Source of the DNA: Cytobacillus sp. FSL H8-0458
GTDB taxonomy: Bacteria; Bacillota; Bacilli; Bacillales; Cytobacillaceae
NCBI RefSeq assembly: GCF_038002165.1
Contig: NZ_JBBOBR010000001.1
Location: forward strand, 2,728,001-2,792,000
Direction of reading: 5' to 3'
Length of the DNA: 64,000 bases
Shown here: positions 19,338-28,007 of the stretch, one piece after another
How positions within the stretch are numbered: the first letter of the stretch is position 1
Layout of the letters: every line of letters starts with the position of its first letter
Made by a program: the position numbers and the translations under genes
Notes under the pieces: generated by a model
The model's database searches: none
Told to the model about the DNA's origin: nothing
The model's input: only the letters and a program-made list of their open reading frames with translations

Positions 19338-19631
19338 ATGGCAAACGCACTTGTAAGCATTCAAATCATACCAAAAACAAAAGATGGGGAAAATGTTATA
19401 CCATACGTTGATGAAGCAATCAGCATTATTCAGCAATCCGGTGTTAAGTACGAAGTGCATCCCCTGGAAACAACGATGGAAGGCGATTTAGAACATTTAT
19501 TGAAAATCATTGCTGATATGAACAGAAAAATGATTGAAAAAGGAAGCAGCAATGTTATCTCACAGGTTAAAATTCTGTATCAGCCGGACGGAATTGAAAT
19601 GAGTGATTTAACGGAGAAATACCGTCCATGA
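19338..19631 (+). CDS. MTH1187/YqgV-family thiamine-binding protein
   Basis: A 97-residue cytoplasmic protein of the Thiamine_BP (formerly DUF77) fold. Family-typical segments are VSIQIIPKT at the start, VDEAISIIQQSGVKYEVHPLETTMEG in the middle and VISQVKILYQ near the end. Proteins of this group bind thiamine-type ligands and may sense or buffer thiamine. Its place inside a TPP-riboswitch operon supports that. It overlaps thiX by four bases (ATGA). Confidence 0.85.
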   Translation: MANALVSIQIIPKTKDGENVIPYVDEAISIIQQSGVKYEVHPLETTMEGDLEHLLKIIADMNRKMIEKGSSNVISQVKILYQPDGIEMSDLTEKYRP

Positions 19632-20395
19632 ATAATGTATTTAGAAAAGGGTGGAGGCCGGCTGCGGTTCTCCTCCTTTTATTCATTCTTTGGGAGGTGG
19701 CGGTAAATCTGGCAAAAGTCCCTGCTTGGCTCCTGCCTCCCCCGACAGATATCATTCAGGAGGCGGCTTTGGGCTGGGAGGGCTTCCGCCCGCATCTTCA
19801 ATCGACAGTCCTGCTTTCACTATGGGGGTTTGCCATTGGCACTGCCACCGGATTGCTTACAGCTGTTATATTGCACTTATTACCTTTTATAAGGGAGTCT
19901 GTTTACCCGCTTCTCATCCTTTCACAGAATGTGCCAATAATTGTTCTGGCGCCTTTACTGGTTGTATGGTTTGGATTTGGCATACTTCCAAAACTTATTG
20001 TCATTACACTGGTATGCTTCTTCCCCATTACTGTTGCAGCATTGGATGGATTTCGGCAAACTCCAGGAGAACTCAGGCATTATATGCTGATGGCTGGAGC
20101 CGGCAGAGGACAGCTGTTTTGGAAGCTGGAGCTTCCCCATTCCCTTCCATCTTTATTTTCCGGGCTAAAGATCTCTGCAACCTATAGTGTGATGGGTGCT
20201 GTAATATCTGAATGGCTCGGAGCTAAAGCTGGAATAGGGGTTTATATGACTCTAGCCTCTTCATCATTTCGGACAGACCGTGTTTTTGTAGCCATACTTG
20301 CGATTATGCTGTTAAGTTTGCTGCTTTTTGGAGGTATATTACTGTCAGAACGTTTGCTTATTAAATGGAAGTCCAGGGAGAGTGGCAGGAAATGA
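19628..20395 (+). CDS. thiX: Thiamine-precursor ABC transporter permease
   Basis: A 255-residue inner-membrane permease with about six helices and the EAA-type loop MLMAGAGRGQLFWKLELPHS (about residues 153-172), which contacts the ATPase. It overlaps the preceding gene at ATGA and the following ATPase at ATGA, so the three are translationally coupled. It works with ThiY and ThiZ. Confidence 0.92.
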   Translation: MNNVFRKGWRPAAVLLLLFILWEVAVNLAKVPAWLLPPPTDIIQEAALGWEGFRPHLQSTVLLSLWGFAIGTATGLLTAVILHLLPFIRESVYPLLILSQNVPIIVLAPLLVVWFGFGILPKLIVITLVCFFPITVAALDGFRQTPGELRHYMLMAGAGRGQLFWKLELPHSLPSLFSGLKISATYSVMGAVISEWLGAKAGIGVYMTLASSSFRTDRVFVAILAIMLLSLLLFGGILLSERLLIKWKSRESGRK

Positions 20396-21126
20396 TACAA
20401 CTATCGGTTAATTCTCTAACGAAAAGTTTTGATTCAAATCAGGTTTTAAGCAATTTGAGTTTTCAAGTAAATGAAGGAGAGTTTGTTTCAATTCTAGGTC
20501 CATCAGGCAGCGGAAAGAGCACCATCTTTAACCTGATTGGCGGGATGCTCCTGCCTGATGAAGGGTCCATAACACTTCGGAATGAAGAGATCAACGGCAA
20601 ACGCGGTTCAATTAGCTATATGCCCCAGACTCCTTCCCTGATGCCATGGAGAACCATCCTTCAGAATGTTCTGCTTGGCCAGGAAATTATGGGAAAAGCC
20701 GATCCGGAAACAGCCAGAAAAATGCTTCAAAAAGCGGGACTCGGTGACTATGAAAATGCATTTCCGCATGAATTATCAGGAGGCATGAAGCAAAGGGCCG
20801 CCTTTATCCGGGCACTATTAAGCCCACAGCCAATCATACTGCTGGATGAACCCTTTTCAGCTTTGGATGAGCTTACCCGTCTTGATATGCAAAAATGGCT
20901 TCTCGATATTTGGAATGAACATATGCCGACGATTCTGTTTGTCACTCACAATATCGAAGAAGCCATTTACCTCTCCGATCGAATATTGATACTCGGCAGC
21001 AAGCCTGCTAAAGTGGTTCAAGAATATAAAGTGCCTTTTGTGAGGCCGCGGATGGAGGAAATTTTCCTGGATGAAAATTTCCTTGAATGCAAAAGAAGCA
21101 TCCATCATGCGCTGAAAAATCATTAG
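20392..21126 (+). CDS. thiZ: Thiamine-precursor ABC transporter ATPase
   Basis: A 244-residue ABC ATPase. Walker A is GPSGSGKST, the signature is LSGGMKQR, Walker B is IILLDEPFSALDE and the switch His is in VTHNIEEA. The start is ATG at 20392, overlapping the thiX stop; nine codons of open frame upstream lie inside thiX and are probably not used. It has no extra C-terminal domain. Confidence 0.92.
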   Translation: MIQLSVNSLTKSFDSNQVLSNLSFQVNEGEFVSILGPSGSGKSTIFNLIGGMLLPDEGSITLRNEEINGKRGSISYMPQTPSLMPWRTILQNVLLGQEIMGKADPETARKMLQKAGLGDYENAFPHELSGGMKQRAAFIRALLSPQPIILLDEPFSALDELTRLDMQKWLLDIWNEHMPTILFVTHNIEEAIYLSDRILILGSKPAKVVQEYKVPFVRPRMEEIFLDENFLECKRSIHHALKNH

Positions 21127-21138
21127 GAGGCAACAGCA

Positions 21139-21906
21139 ATGGATAAGTATATTGATGCCCATATTCATCTTGATAAGTACAGCAATAGTGATATAGAAAA
21201 AATGTTTCATGAGCTGACGTTTAAGCTTTCACTTGTTACAGTTTCAAGTGATTTAGCCTCCTGCAAAAGGAATCTTGCTCTTGCAGAAATTTATCCCTTT
21301 GTAAAACCTGCCTTTGGTTTCCACCCTGAACAGGTTCTGCCCAGTGATCATGATATATCAGAGCTTTTCAGCTGGATAAGGATTCACACAGAACAGATGG
21401 CTGCTGTTGGCGAGGTTGGCCTTCCATACTATTTGAGGTCTGAGGGGAGCAGGCTGTCTGGCGGATATATTGAACTTCTCGAAGAATTTATTAAGCTTGC
21501 TAACAGGTTGGATAAGCCCATTGTCCTCCATTCAATTTATGATGATGCACCGATTGTGTGCAATTTATTGGAAAAGCATTCGATTAAAAAGGCTCATTTC
21601 CACTGGTTTAAAGGTGACACTGCAGCAGCAAGCAGGCTTATTTCCAATGGCTATTACATCTCCTTCACTCCAGATATCGTGTACGAAAAAGAAATACAGG
21701 ACCTTGTACGGGATTACCCGCTGGATAAATTGATGGCAGAAACAGACGGTCCATGGGAATTCGATGGCCCTTTTAAAAACAAACCTACCCACCCAGCCAT
21801 GATGGCCCATTCCATCAGTGCCCTTGCTGAACTAAAAGAAATATCTTTCAGCAGCGCCAAAAAGATGCTTTATGCTAATACAAAGAGCTTCTATAATATT
21901 GATTAA
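21139..21906 (+). CDS. TatD-family metal-dependent hydrolase
   Basis: A 255-residue TIM-barrel amidohydrolase-like protein. Metal-ligand motifs appear in order: DAHIHLD (7-13), GFHPE, GEVGL, VLHS, FHWF and ETDGPW. TatD proteins are usually 3'-5' exonucleases, but this subgroup is diverse. It has a good AGGAGG site 12 bp after thiZ and is the last gene before the operon terminator, so it should respond to TPP. That raises the possibility of a hydrolytic step in thiamine-precursor salvage, which is speculation. Confidence 0.85.
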   Translation: MDKYIDAHIHLDKYSNSDIEKMFHELTFKLSLVTVSSDLASCKRNLALAEIYPFVKPAFGFHPEQVLPSDHDISELFSWIRIHTEQMAAVGEVGLPYYLRSEGSRLSGGYIELLEEFIKLANRLDKPIVLHSIYDDAPIVCNLLEKHSIKKAHFHWFKGDTAAASRLISNGYYISFTPDIVYEKEIQDLVRDYPLDKLMAETDGPWEFDGPFKNKPTHPAMMAHSISALAELKEISFSSAKKMLYANTKSFYNID

Positions 21907-21943
21907 TCGGCCTTAAAAATTCTTTTACCATTAGGCTGTTTTT
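21907..21943 (+). terminator. Terminator of the thi operon
   Basis: CGGCCTTA and TTAGGCTG separated by about 16 bases, then eight T. The stem is imperfect but well placed. Confidence 0.6.
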
Positions 21944-22054
21944 TTTATTCAGATTAGATAAAATATACTAGATAAATATAATCACATCGCACCATTCCTA
22001 ATTATGGAAATATAGGTTAATCTTATATTGGACAATACTTTTAGGAGGTATGTG

Positions 22055-22795
22055 ATGAAAAAGTATATTTTCTTATTATTGACTATTTTACTAGTTTTCT
22101 CAGGCAATGTTTCTGCACAGCCCAAAAGCAGTTCAACTGATTTGACTGAGAAAGATTTCATTAAAGCCGTAATGAAGTCTGAAAAGTTTAAGAAATTTAA
22201 ATCCTCTATTTTAAAAGATGCCCCCGCCCAGCCAAAAGCTCTTATTGATGAAAAAGGAAAACAATATGGCTGGACAGTGCAATATGAAATTGAATACAAT
22301 GAAAAAAACATTTCCTTAGATGAAAAAGCTCTTGTAAATTTCTCGTCTCTTCTATCTTTCTCCTTTGAGTCCGGGAAGGAATTAAAAGTGCGGCTGGTTG
22401 ATTACAGCAGGCTTATTGAGGATCAGGCTTTTTATGTAAAAGACTTGAAGTCTGAAAAGGAGACCAAAATAGATATATCAAAAGACAGCACCTTTACTGA
22501 TTATTTAAAAGAAATAGAAATGAAAAAAACACAGCTGATTAAAGAAGCTGCCCAAAGCAATACAGTCTCTTCCGATAAAGCCGCAGCATCCGGTCAGCTA
22601 TGCTACTACTGTACAAAGTATGAATGGCGCGGCGGCTATCCCTGCTCATCCGCTAACACTGAGTCTGAAGTTTCAGTATCATTCCAGCTTGAAGAAAACG
22701 GGCTGAACCCGGATTCTGTGGTCATTGAATGCTATGTTCCCCGCCATAAGGTGTGTGTTGACGGAGAATGGAGAACCTATTGCCCTATACAATGA
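22055..22795 (+). CDS. Secreted cysteine-containing protein, unknown function
   Basis: A 246-residue protein starting at ATG 22055 after TAGGAGGTATGTG. The signal peptide is MKKYIFLLLTILLVFSGNVSA with likely cleavage after SA. The middle is lysine- and glutamate-rich. The C-terminal 60 residues hold six cysteines (C-x-x-C, then C, then three more before the end: GYPC, IECYVP, HKVCVD, TYCPIQ), suggesting a disulphide-stabilised module. I do not recognise the family. It is monocistronic between the thi operon terminator and a bidirectional hairpin. Confidence 0.8.
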   Translation: MKKYIFLLLTILLVFSGNVSAQPKSSSTDLTEKDFIKAVMKSEKFKKFKSSILKDAPAQPKALIDEKGKQYGWTVQYEIEYNEKNISLDEKALVNFSSLLSFSFESGKELKVRLVDYSRLIEDQAFYVKDLKSEKETKIDISKDSTFTDYLKEIEMKKTQLIKEAAQSNTVSSDKAAASGQLCYYCTKYEWRGGYPCSSANTESEVSVSFQLEENGLNPDSVVIECYVPRHKVCVDGEWRTYCPIQ

Positions 22796-22799
22796 AAAG

Positions 22800-22829
22800 A
22801 ACGGCTAAGCGAATCGCTTAGCCGGTTTT
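22800..22829. terminator. Bidirectional terminator
   Basis: CGGCTAAGCG, loop AAT, CGCTTAGCCG, a ten-pair perfect stem with T-rich flanks on both sides. It separates convergent genes. Confidence 0.9.
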
Positions 22830-22830
22830 G

Positions 22831-23700
22831 TTATCCTTTCGTGCCTGATGCGATATTCGAACCTTCTATAAAGTGCTTCTGGAAGAAGAAAAATAACAGC
22901 ACTACAGGCAATAATACCATGACTGACATGGCCATCAGGTAGTGCCATTGTGTCTGTACAGTTCCCTTGAAGGTTTGAAGACCGATCTGCAGCGTGTAAA
23001 GACTTTCATCATTTAAATATAATAACGGTCCAAGAAGATCATTCCATGCGCCATTAAATGAGAAAATGGCTACAGTAATAAGCGCTGGCTTCGTCAATGG
23101 CAGCATGATATGCCACCATATCTGAATATGATTTGCACCGTCCAGAACAGCTGCTTCAATAAGTTCATTCGGAATAGTCATCATAAACTGTCGAAGCAGG
23201 AAGATGAAAAAGGCACTCCCCAAAAAGGCCGGAACAATCAGCGGCAGATACGTATTTACCCAGCCAAGCTTGGAGAATAAAATGTACTGAGGCACCATGG
23301 TGACAAATCCGGGAATCAGCATGGTTGATAACACAACTATAAACAAAGCATTTCTTCCTTTAAAACGGATCTTCGCAAAGGCATAAGCAACCAGCGAATT
23401 GACAATAACGCTTCCCGCCATTCCGCAAAAGGCAATGAAGAACGTATTCATAGCCCAGCGGGTAAACGGTGCTGTTTTCCACGCTTCAACATAATTGGAA
23501 AAATGGAATTCTTTCGGCATAAAGGTCGGCGGATATTGAGCTATCTCAGCAGGAGATTTCAGAGAAGTCGAAATCATCCACCACAGCGGAGATATTACCA
23601 GTACACTTCCTGCTAATAAAACGATGAAAACCAACGCCTGCTTTACTTTATCTTTGAATTTTTTCGTCTCATAAAACTTCGGTGCTGCAGCCGTTCTCAT
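22831..23700 (-). CDS. Carbohydrate ABC transporter permease (MalG type)
   Basis: A 289-residue permease with six helices and the EAA loop EAAVLDGANHIQIWWHIMLP, typical of the MalG/CUT1 class. Its start overlaps the upstream permease stop by four bases. Together with the MalF-type permease and binding lipoprotein it forms a sugar importer. No ATPase is encoded, so a shared MsmX-type ATPase from elsewhere is expected. Confidence 0.92.
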   Translation of the reverse strand: MRTAAAPKFYETKKFKDKVKQALVFIVLLAGSVLVISPLWWMISTSLKSPAEIAQYPPTFMPKEFHFSNYVEAWKTAPFTRWAMNTFFIAFCGMAGSVIVNSLVAYAFAKIRFKGRNALFIVVLSTMLIPGFVTMVPQYILFSKLGWVNTYLPLIVPAFLGSAFFIFLLRQFMMTIPNELIEAAVLDGANHIQIWWHIMLPLTKPALITVAIFSFNGAWNDLLGPLLYLNDESLYTLQIGLQTFKGTVQTQWHYLMAMSVMVLLPVVLLFFFFQKHFIEGSNIASGTKG

Positions 23701-24683
23701 TTATCATCTCCTCCCTCATAATGAACCCATTTTTTACCGATTTTCATATTGATGACTGTCAGAATCATGACGACAATAAACAGCAGCCAGGCCATTGCAG
23801 AGGCATAGCCCATGTCAAACACCTCAAACGCATTATTCCACATATGAAGATTATAGAACAGAAGTGAATTTCCAGGTCCGCCGCTTCCATTCTCCGTCAT
23901 GACATAAGCCTCCTGGAAAATTTGAAATGAACCGATCGTACTTGTCAGCACATCAAAGAAAATGATCGGCGAAATCATCGGCAATGTAATATAAAAAAAT
24001 TTCTGCATTACACCGGCCCCATCCAGATCCGCTGCTTCATAAAGGGAATTTGATACCCCCTGCAGACTTGCCAGATATAGAAGCATCCCTCCGCCGACAC
24101 TCCACATTTTCATCAAAAGCAAAGCAGGCTTCGTCCATTCAGGGTCAAACAGCCATGCTGGCCCCTCAATTCCAAACCATGCCAGGAACGTATTAACCAG
24201 ACCTGTTGACGGACTCAGCAGCTGCATCCATAAAAAGTAAACTGCAACACCTGAGAGGATAGCAGGCAGATAATAAAGTGTGCGGAAAAATTTCATGCCT
24301 TTTACTTTCTGATTTAGAAGAACCGACAGAAAAATCGCCCCTGCTGTGGTCAGCGGGACAGAGAATAAAACATAATATAAAGTGTTCCATAGTGACGTTT
24401 TAAATAGATTATCAATCGTAAACATGCGTTTAAAATTATCAAGACCGATAAAATTCATTTTTGAAGTAATATTATAGTCTGTAAAACTGGCAAATAAGGA
24501 AAATAATAACGGGCCAAGTGTCAGTCCCAGAAATCCGATTATCCACGGGCTTATAAAGAGATAGCCAAAGATATTTTCTCTTGTTTGGCGTGACAGCTGT
24601 CTGTGTGATGCCTTCCCTTTTTTTCCTGCAAGACCTGCTCCCCGCCGCTCAATCGTTGTCTCATAAGATTTCAACCCATACAC
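23697..24683 (-). CDS. Carbohydrate ABC transporter permease (MalF type)
   Basis: A 328-residue permease of the CUT1 family with a basic N-terminal cytoplasmic extension of about 35 residues (RQLSRQTRENIFGYLFISP) and six helices. The EAA-type loop is EAADLDGAGVMQKFFYITLP. It is coupled to the downstream MalG-type gene by ATGA overlap. The substrate is unknown; no glycosidase sits in the operon. Confidence 0.92.
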   Translation of the reverse strand: MYGLKSYETTIERRGAGLAGKKGKASHRQLSRQTRENIFGYLFISPWIIGFLGLTLGPLLFSLFASFTDYNITSKMNFIGLDNFKRMFTIDNLFKTSLWNTLYYVLFSVPLTTAGAIFLSVLLNQKVKGMKFFRTLYYLPAILSGVAVYFLWMQLLSPSTGLVNTFLAWFGIEGPAWLFDPEWTKPALLLMKMWSVGGGMLLYLASLQGVSNSLYEAADLDGAGVMQKFFYITLPMISPIIFFDVLTSTIGSFQIFQEAYVMTENGSGGPGNSLLFYNLHMWNNAFEVFDMGYASAMAWLLFIVVMILTVINMKIGKKWVHYEGGDDK

Positions 24684-24703
24684 CTTCTTTTTATAGTATT
24701 TAT

Positions 24704-24732
24704 AAAGAGAGAAGGATTGCCCTTCTCTCTTT
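24704..24732 (-). other. Intercistronic hairpin after the sugar-binding lipoprotein gene
   Basis: AAAGAGAGAAGG, loop of about five bases, CCTTCTCTCTTT, without a T-run. Such hairpins commonly protect the binding-protein mRNA and raise its yield over the permeases. Confidence 0.65.
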
Positions 24733-24735
24733 GTT

Positions 24736-26028
24736 CTAATTTTTCTTTAGTTTTTCAACATCTTTTTCTGCTTTTTCCAGCGCTTTTTCAGGCTTGGTTT
24801 TACCGAGCAGAACATTGTCTATATGCGGATTAATGCGATTCTGGTAATCGGGATACTCTGTCGGGACAGGGAATAACTGCGTTTGATCCAGGTTTCTCAC
24901 AGTAGCTTCATATACATATTGATCATCGCCTTTAAGTTCTTTTACCACGGCTTCTGCAGCTTCTTTATTTGCGACATTATCATAATTTTTCATAGCCCAG
25001 TATTTTTGAGCCTCGGGACCTGTAAGATACTCAATAAACTTCATAGCTTCCTCAGGGTGTTTGGCTCCTTTCGGAATTTCAGCTACGAACCCTCCTCCAT
25101 CACTCCAGTTCCCAGAACCTTCTTCATATGCAGGAATCGGGGCAACCCCAAAATTCATATCATTGCCATAATCGCGAATTTGTGTGTAAAATGTACCGAC
25201 ATCAACCCACATTGCCACTTTGCCGGCAATGAACGGATTTGACTGTTCACTTCCAAATTCAGCTTCAAAAGACTGAACTGTTTTCTCGCCGAGACGCTCC
25301 TTCCAGCCCAGCAGCCATTGAAGCGCTTCCTGCTTTTCAGGTGTATTGATATAAAGCTCGCCGTCTTGAATGAATCCTTTTCCGCCATCAGCGCTTGTCA
25401 TCCAGCTTGCTGCACCGATACTGCCCCAAAGCGGGTAAAAGCCGACCCGCTCATAGCTATCTCCATTTTTAACATCCAGCTTCTGAGCATACTCCTCCAG
25501 TTCAGCCCATGTAGCAGGCGGCTTTTCCGGATCAAGGCCTGCTTCTTTGAAAGCATCTTTATTGTAAAATAGCAATCTGGTATCTGTATTAAATGGAACT
25601 GCATAAGGCTTGTCCTCGTACATTACCGTTTCCCATAAATGCGGATAAAACTGGTCTTTAAACGAATCATCCATAAACTTGCTCAAATCTTCAGATTGTC
25701 CATTTTCTGCCCGCTGGCCGACCGAGTTAATATCGTTAATGATAACATCTGCAGGATTACCGGCAGCAACAGATGCCAGGTTCTTTGTCCAAATATCTCC
25801 CCAAGGCAAATATGTATGCTTAACAAAAACCTCATCCTGTGATTTGTTAAAATCATCTATAATTTTTTCAATGATTGGCCTTCTTGTTTCTGATCCCCAA
25901 AAACTCCAAAAATCAACAATGACCTTTCCATCCTTCGTCTTTTCTGCCTGAGCACTTTCCCCGGAACAGCCTGCTAATATGCCAATAAGCAGGAATGCGG
26001 AAATAATAAAAAGAAGTCCCTTTTTCAT
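24736..26028 (-). CDS. Sugar ABC transporter substrate-binding lipoprotein
   Basis: A 430-residue extracellular binding protein (bacterial extracellular solute-binding family 1). ATG at 26028 follows AGGGGGAGCATC; the open frame extends 12 codons upstream. The lipoprotein signal ends in LAGC. Family-typical stretches are VDFWSFWGSETRRPIIEKII, the hinge region SWMTSADGG, and GGGFVAEIPKGAKHPEEAMKF. It is the first gene of the importer operon; no regulator is adjacent. Confidence 0.92.
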   Translation of the reverse strand: MKKGLLFIISAFLLIGILAGCSGESAQAEKTKDGKVIVDFWSFWGSETRRPIIEKIIDDFNKSQDEVFVKHTYLPWGDIWTKNLASVAAGNPADVIINDINSVGQRAENGQSEDLSKFMDDSFKDQFYPHLWETVMYEDKPYAVPFNTDTRLLFYNKDAFKEAGLDPEKPPATWAELEEYAQKLDVKNGDSYERVGFYPLWGSIGAASWMTSADGGKGFIQDGELYINTPEKQEALQWLLGWKERLGEKTVQSFEAEFGSEQSNPFIAGKVAMWVDVGTFYTQIRDYGNDMNFGVAPIPAYEEGSGNWSDGGGFVAEIPKGAKHPEEAMKFIEYLTGPEAQKYWAMKNYDNVANKEAAEAVVKELKGDDQYVYEATVRNLDQTQLFPVPTEYPDYQNRINPHIDNVLLGKTKPEKALEKAEKDVEKLKKN

Positions 26029-26212
26029 GATGCTCCCCCTAATATTTATATTTTTAAGCTTCATGCATCTGCCTATTCCCTGCGCACAGGAATAAAAATG
26101 GCCAGCAAAAAAAAATTTTTTATTAACTAAGTAAGTACTACCCTGTTTATCGGGAACAAAACATTTGTTTGAAAAAACTCTCGATATTTGTCAAATTTCA
26201 GCCCTTTATGCC

Positions 26213-26239
26213 TAAAAAAAAGACTCCTCACAGGAGTCA
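26213..26239 (-). terminator. Terminator of the sigma/anti-sigma operon
   Basis: On the minus strand GACTCCT, loop GTG, AGGAGTC, then eight T, directly after the stop at 26242. Confidence 0.92.
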
Positions 26240-26241
26240 AA

Positions 26242-26850
26242 TTAAGGAGTGTTTTGAATGCTTTGTGCGATTGCCTCTAAATATTCAATAAATTGGGCAC
26301 CTTCTCCGGCAGGAACAGAATAAACTTCTTCATTGTCCATTAGCTTGAAATAAACTTTGCCTTCCTCATTCCAGACTTTCATCTTTACAGGGTCTTTTCC
26401 CTTTAAATTAAATTGGATATCATAGGCTGATTTGGCATCAATGACTGCCTTTGCAGGAATTGCCGAATTTATCGCATTTCTTGCCGTTTTTTCCCATTTT
26501 GGATCTTTTACAGTCGCGGTTTCAGCCGTATACTTTCCATCAGCAGAGAAGGATTTCTCAGTTTCTGAAAAAGCAATAATGGTTTGGCTTATAAAGCTAT
26601 TTCCCAGCATCTCTGAACTGCTGCTGCCTCTGGTCATAGAATCCTCAGAAAAAATAATGAAAGCGAACATGACACAAGCAGCCATTACAGCGGCAGCAGA
26701 TAAAAATTTAGGGAAGATAGCTTTCTTTCTTTTAGGTTTTTCCTCTATGCCCTTTAATATTTTTTGCAGACTCTCCTGCTTTTGCTTTTGAGACCGAGGA
26801 ATATGTCCTAATTCTCGAAAGGAATTATCGGATCCGAATGAGTTCTTCAT
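26242..26850 (-). CDS. Putative anti-sigma factor, single-pass membrane protein
   Basis: A 202-residue protein with a basic N-terminal cytoplasmic region of about 46 residues (HIPRSQKQKQESLQKILKG), one helix (FLSAAAVMAACVMFAFIIF) and an extracellular domain of about 130 residues. Its start lies inside the upstream ECF sigma gene (26-base overlap), the usual arrangement for a cognate anti-sigma. No zinc-binding His-x3-Cys-x2-Cys motif is present, so it is not a ZAS-type anti-sigma. The role is inferred from topology and coupling. Confidence 0.72.
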   Translation of the reverse strand: MKNSFGSDNSFRELGHIPRSQKQKQESLQKILKGIEEKPKRKKAIFPKFLSAAAVMAACVMFAFIIFSEDSMTRGSSSSEMLGNSFISQTIIAFSETEKSFSADGKYTAETATVKDPKWEKTARNAINSAIPAKAVIDAKSAYDIQFNLKGKDPVKMKVWNEEGKVYFKLMDNEEVYSVPAGEGAQFIEYLEAIAQSIQNTP

Positions 26851-27361
26851 GGATTTCCCCCCTTTTCTGCAATTCTTTTTTTAGCGCTGCGAGTGCCCTG
26901 GAAGTGGTGATTTTCACTTTGTTTTCCGACCAATTCAAGATTTCGGCCGTTTCCTTGATGGAAAACTCCTTTATTTTTCTCAAAATCAGCACTTCTTGGT
27001 AGCTTAATTTCAAATGGCGGATTGCCTCATATAAGAGTGTAACTTTTTCACCCTTAATCATTATCTCTGTGGGAGTATCTTCATCTGATTGGAGCTGGAA
27101 TTTTTCTATTGAGAAAAATTTGAACCTGCTTTTTTTGCGCAAATAATCAATGGCTACATTTCTTGATATCCGGACAAGCCACGTAAAGATCTGGGACTCA
27201 CCATTAAATTGATTCATATATTTATAGGCCTTGATAAAGGTGTCTTGTGTCAGATCTTCCGCCACTTCCTTATCATTTACGAGAAGAAATATGTATCCAT
27301 AAATTCGATCGCTGTACTCGCTGTATATATCTTCAAACGCTTCTGCCGATATTCTCTCCAT
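26825..27361 (-). CDS. ECF-family RNA polymerase sigma factor
   Basis: A 178-residue extracytoplasmic-function sigma factor. Region 2 has EDLTQDTFIKAYKYMNQF and FTWLVRISRNVAIDYLRKK; region 4 has SYQEVLILRKIKEFSIKETA and NWSENKVKITTSRALAALKK. ATG at 27361 follows AGGGGG at nine bases; the frame extends 35 codons upstream without support. It resembles the SigX/SigW group but I cannot name the orthologue. It is coupled to a membrane anti-sigma candidate and is divergent from bacillopeptidase F. Confidence 0.92.
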   Translation of the reverse strand: MERISAEAFEDIYSEYSDRIYGYIFLLVNDKEVAEDLTQDTFIKAYKYMNQFNGESQIFTWLVRISRNVAIDYLRKKSRFKFFSIEKFQLQSDEDTPTEIMIKGEKVTLLYEAIRHLKLSYQEVLILRKIKEFSIKETAEILNWSENKVKITTSRALAALKKELQKRGEIHEELIRIR

Positions 27362-28007
27362 TGTGGCGCCCCCTCGCATATTATTAGACGAATAAGAATG
27401 AGAAAAGAAACACTTTTCCATGCTTTTGTAAAACAATTGGTAAGCCATAACCTTAACCCTGTTCATTTATACTATATTTCAAAATTATCTGATACCTTAG
27501 TATCAAATTTAAGAAAATTCTGAGAAAGTGCCTTTTTAACTGTAACTTTTTTCAATCTCATTCTATCAGTAAAAAGATGTATAAAGTTTCACCCCAGACT
27601 CCCCATCTTTGATTTCATTTTTGCAATTTTGAGTAATGGAGTCCTTTAAATTCTCCACCCTTTTTATTTATTTTATCATTCTGTGAAAATACTGCCTCCC
27701 TCCTTTTCCTTATTTTTTCCAATATTCGTATGAATATATGGAAAAATGATCCTTTTAATCTATAAATAACCATAAAAAGTTCATTCTTTAAGCCTGTAAC
27801 CATTATTGACCTATGAAGCCTTATAGCTATTTTAATAAAACCACTGCAAAAAACTTTATTTTTCGACAATCTCCAGCCTTTAATTTAGCTAAAGTACAGG
27901 ATAACGGAAGGGTTTTCCATTTTTGGAAAGTACCCATAGGAGGTGGTTGAGTTCTTCATTGCTAAGTAGCACTTTAAAATGAATTAACAAAACAAGGAGG
28001 GAATTTT
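27362..28007. other. 646-bp intergenic region between ECF sigma gene and bpr
   Basis: No convincing gene. The minus strand holds TGAAACTTT (near 27585-27593) and the plus strand TGTAACTTT (near 27541-27549), both like ECF -35 elements, though no clean -10 follows either. TGATAC, loop CTTA, GTATCA (27490-27505) is a small inverted repeat. An 84-codon minus-strand ORF inside is AT-rich and lacks a ribosome site. Confidence 0.5.

Noticed and set aside
27615-27869. 84-codon minus-strand ORF
   Set aside because: AT-rich, low-complexity composition, no ribosome site, no recognisable domain.
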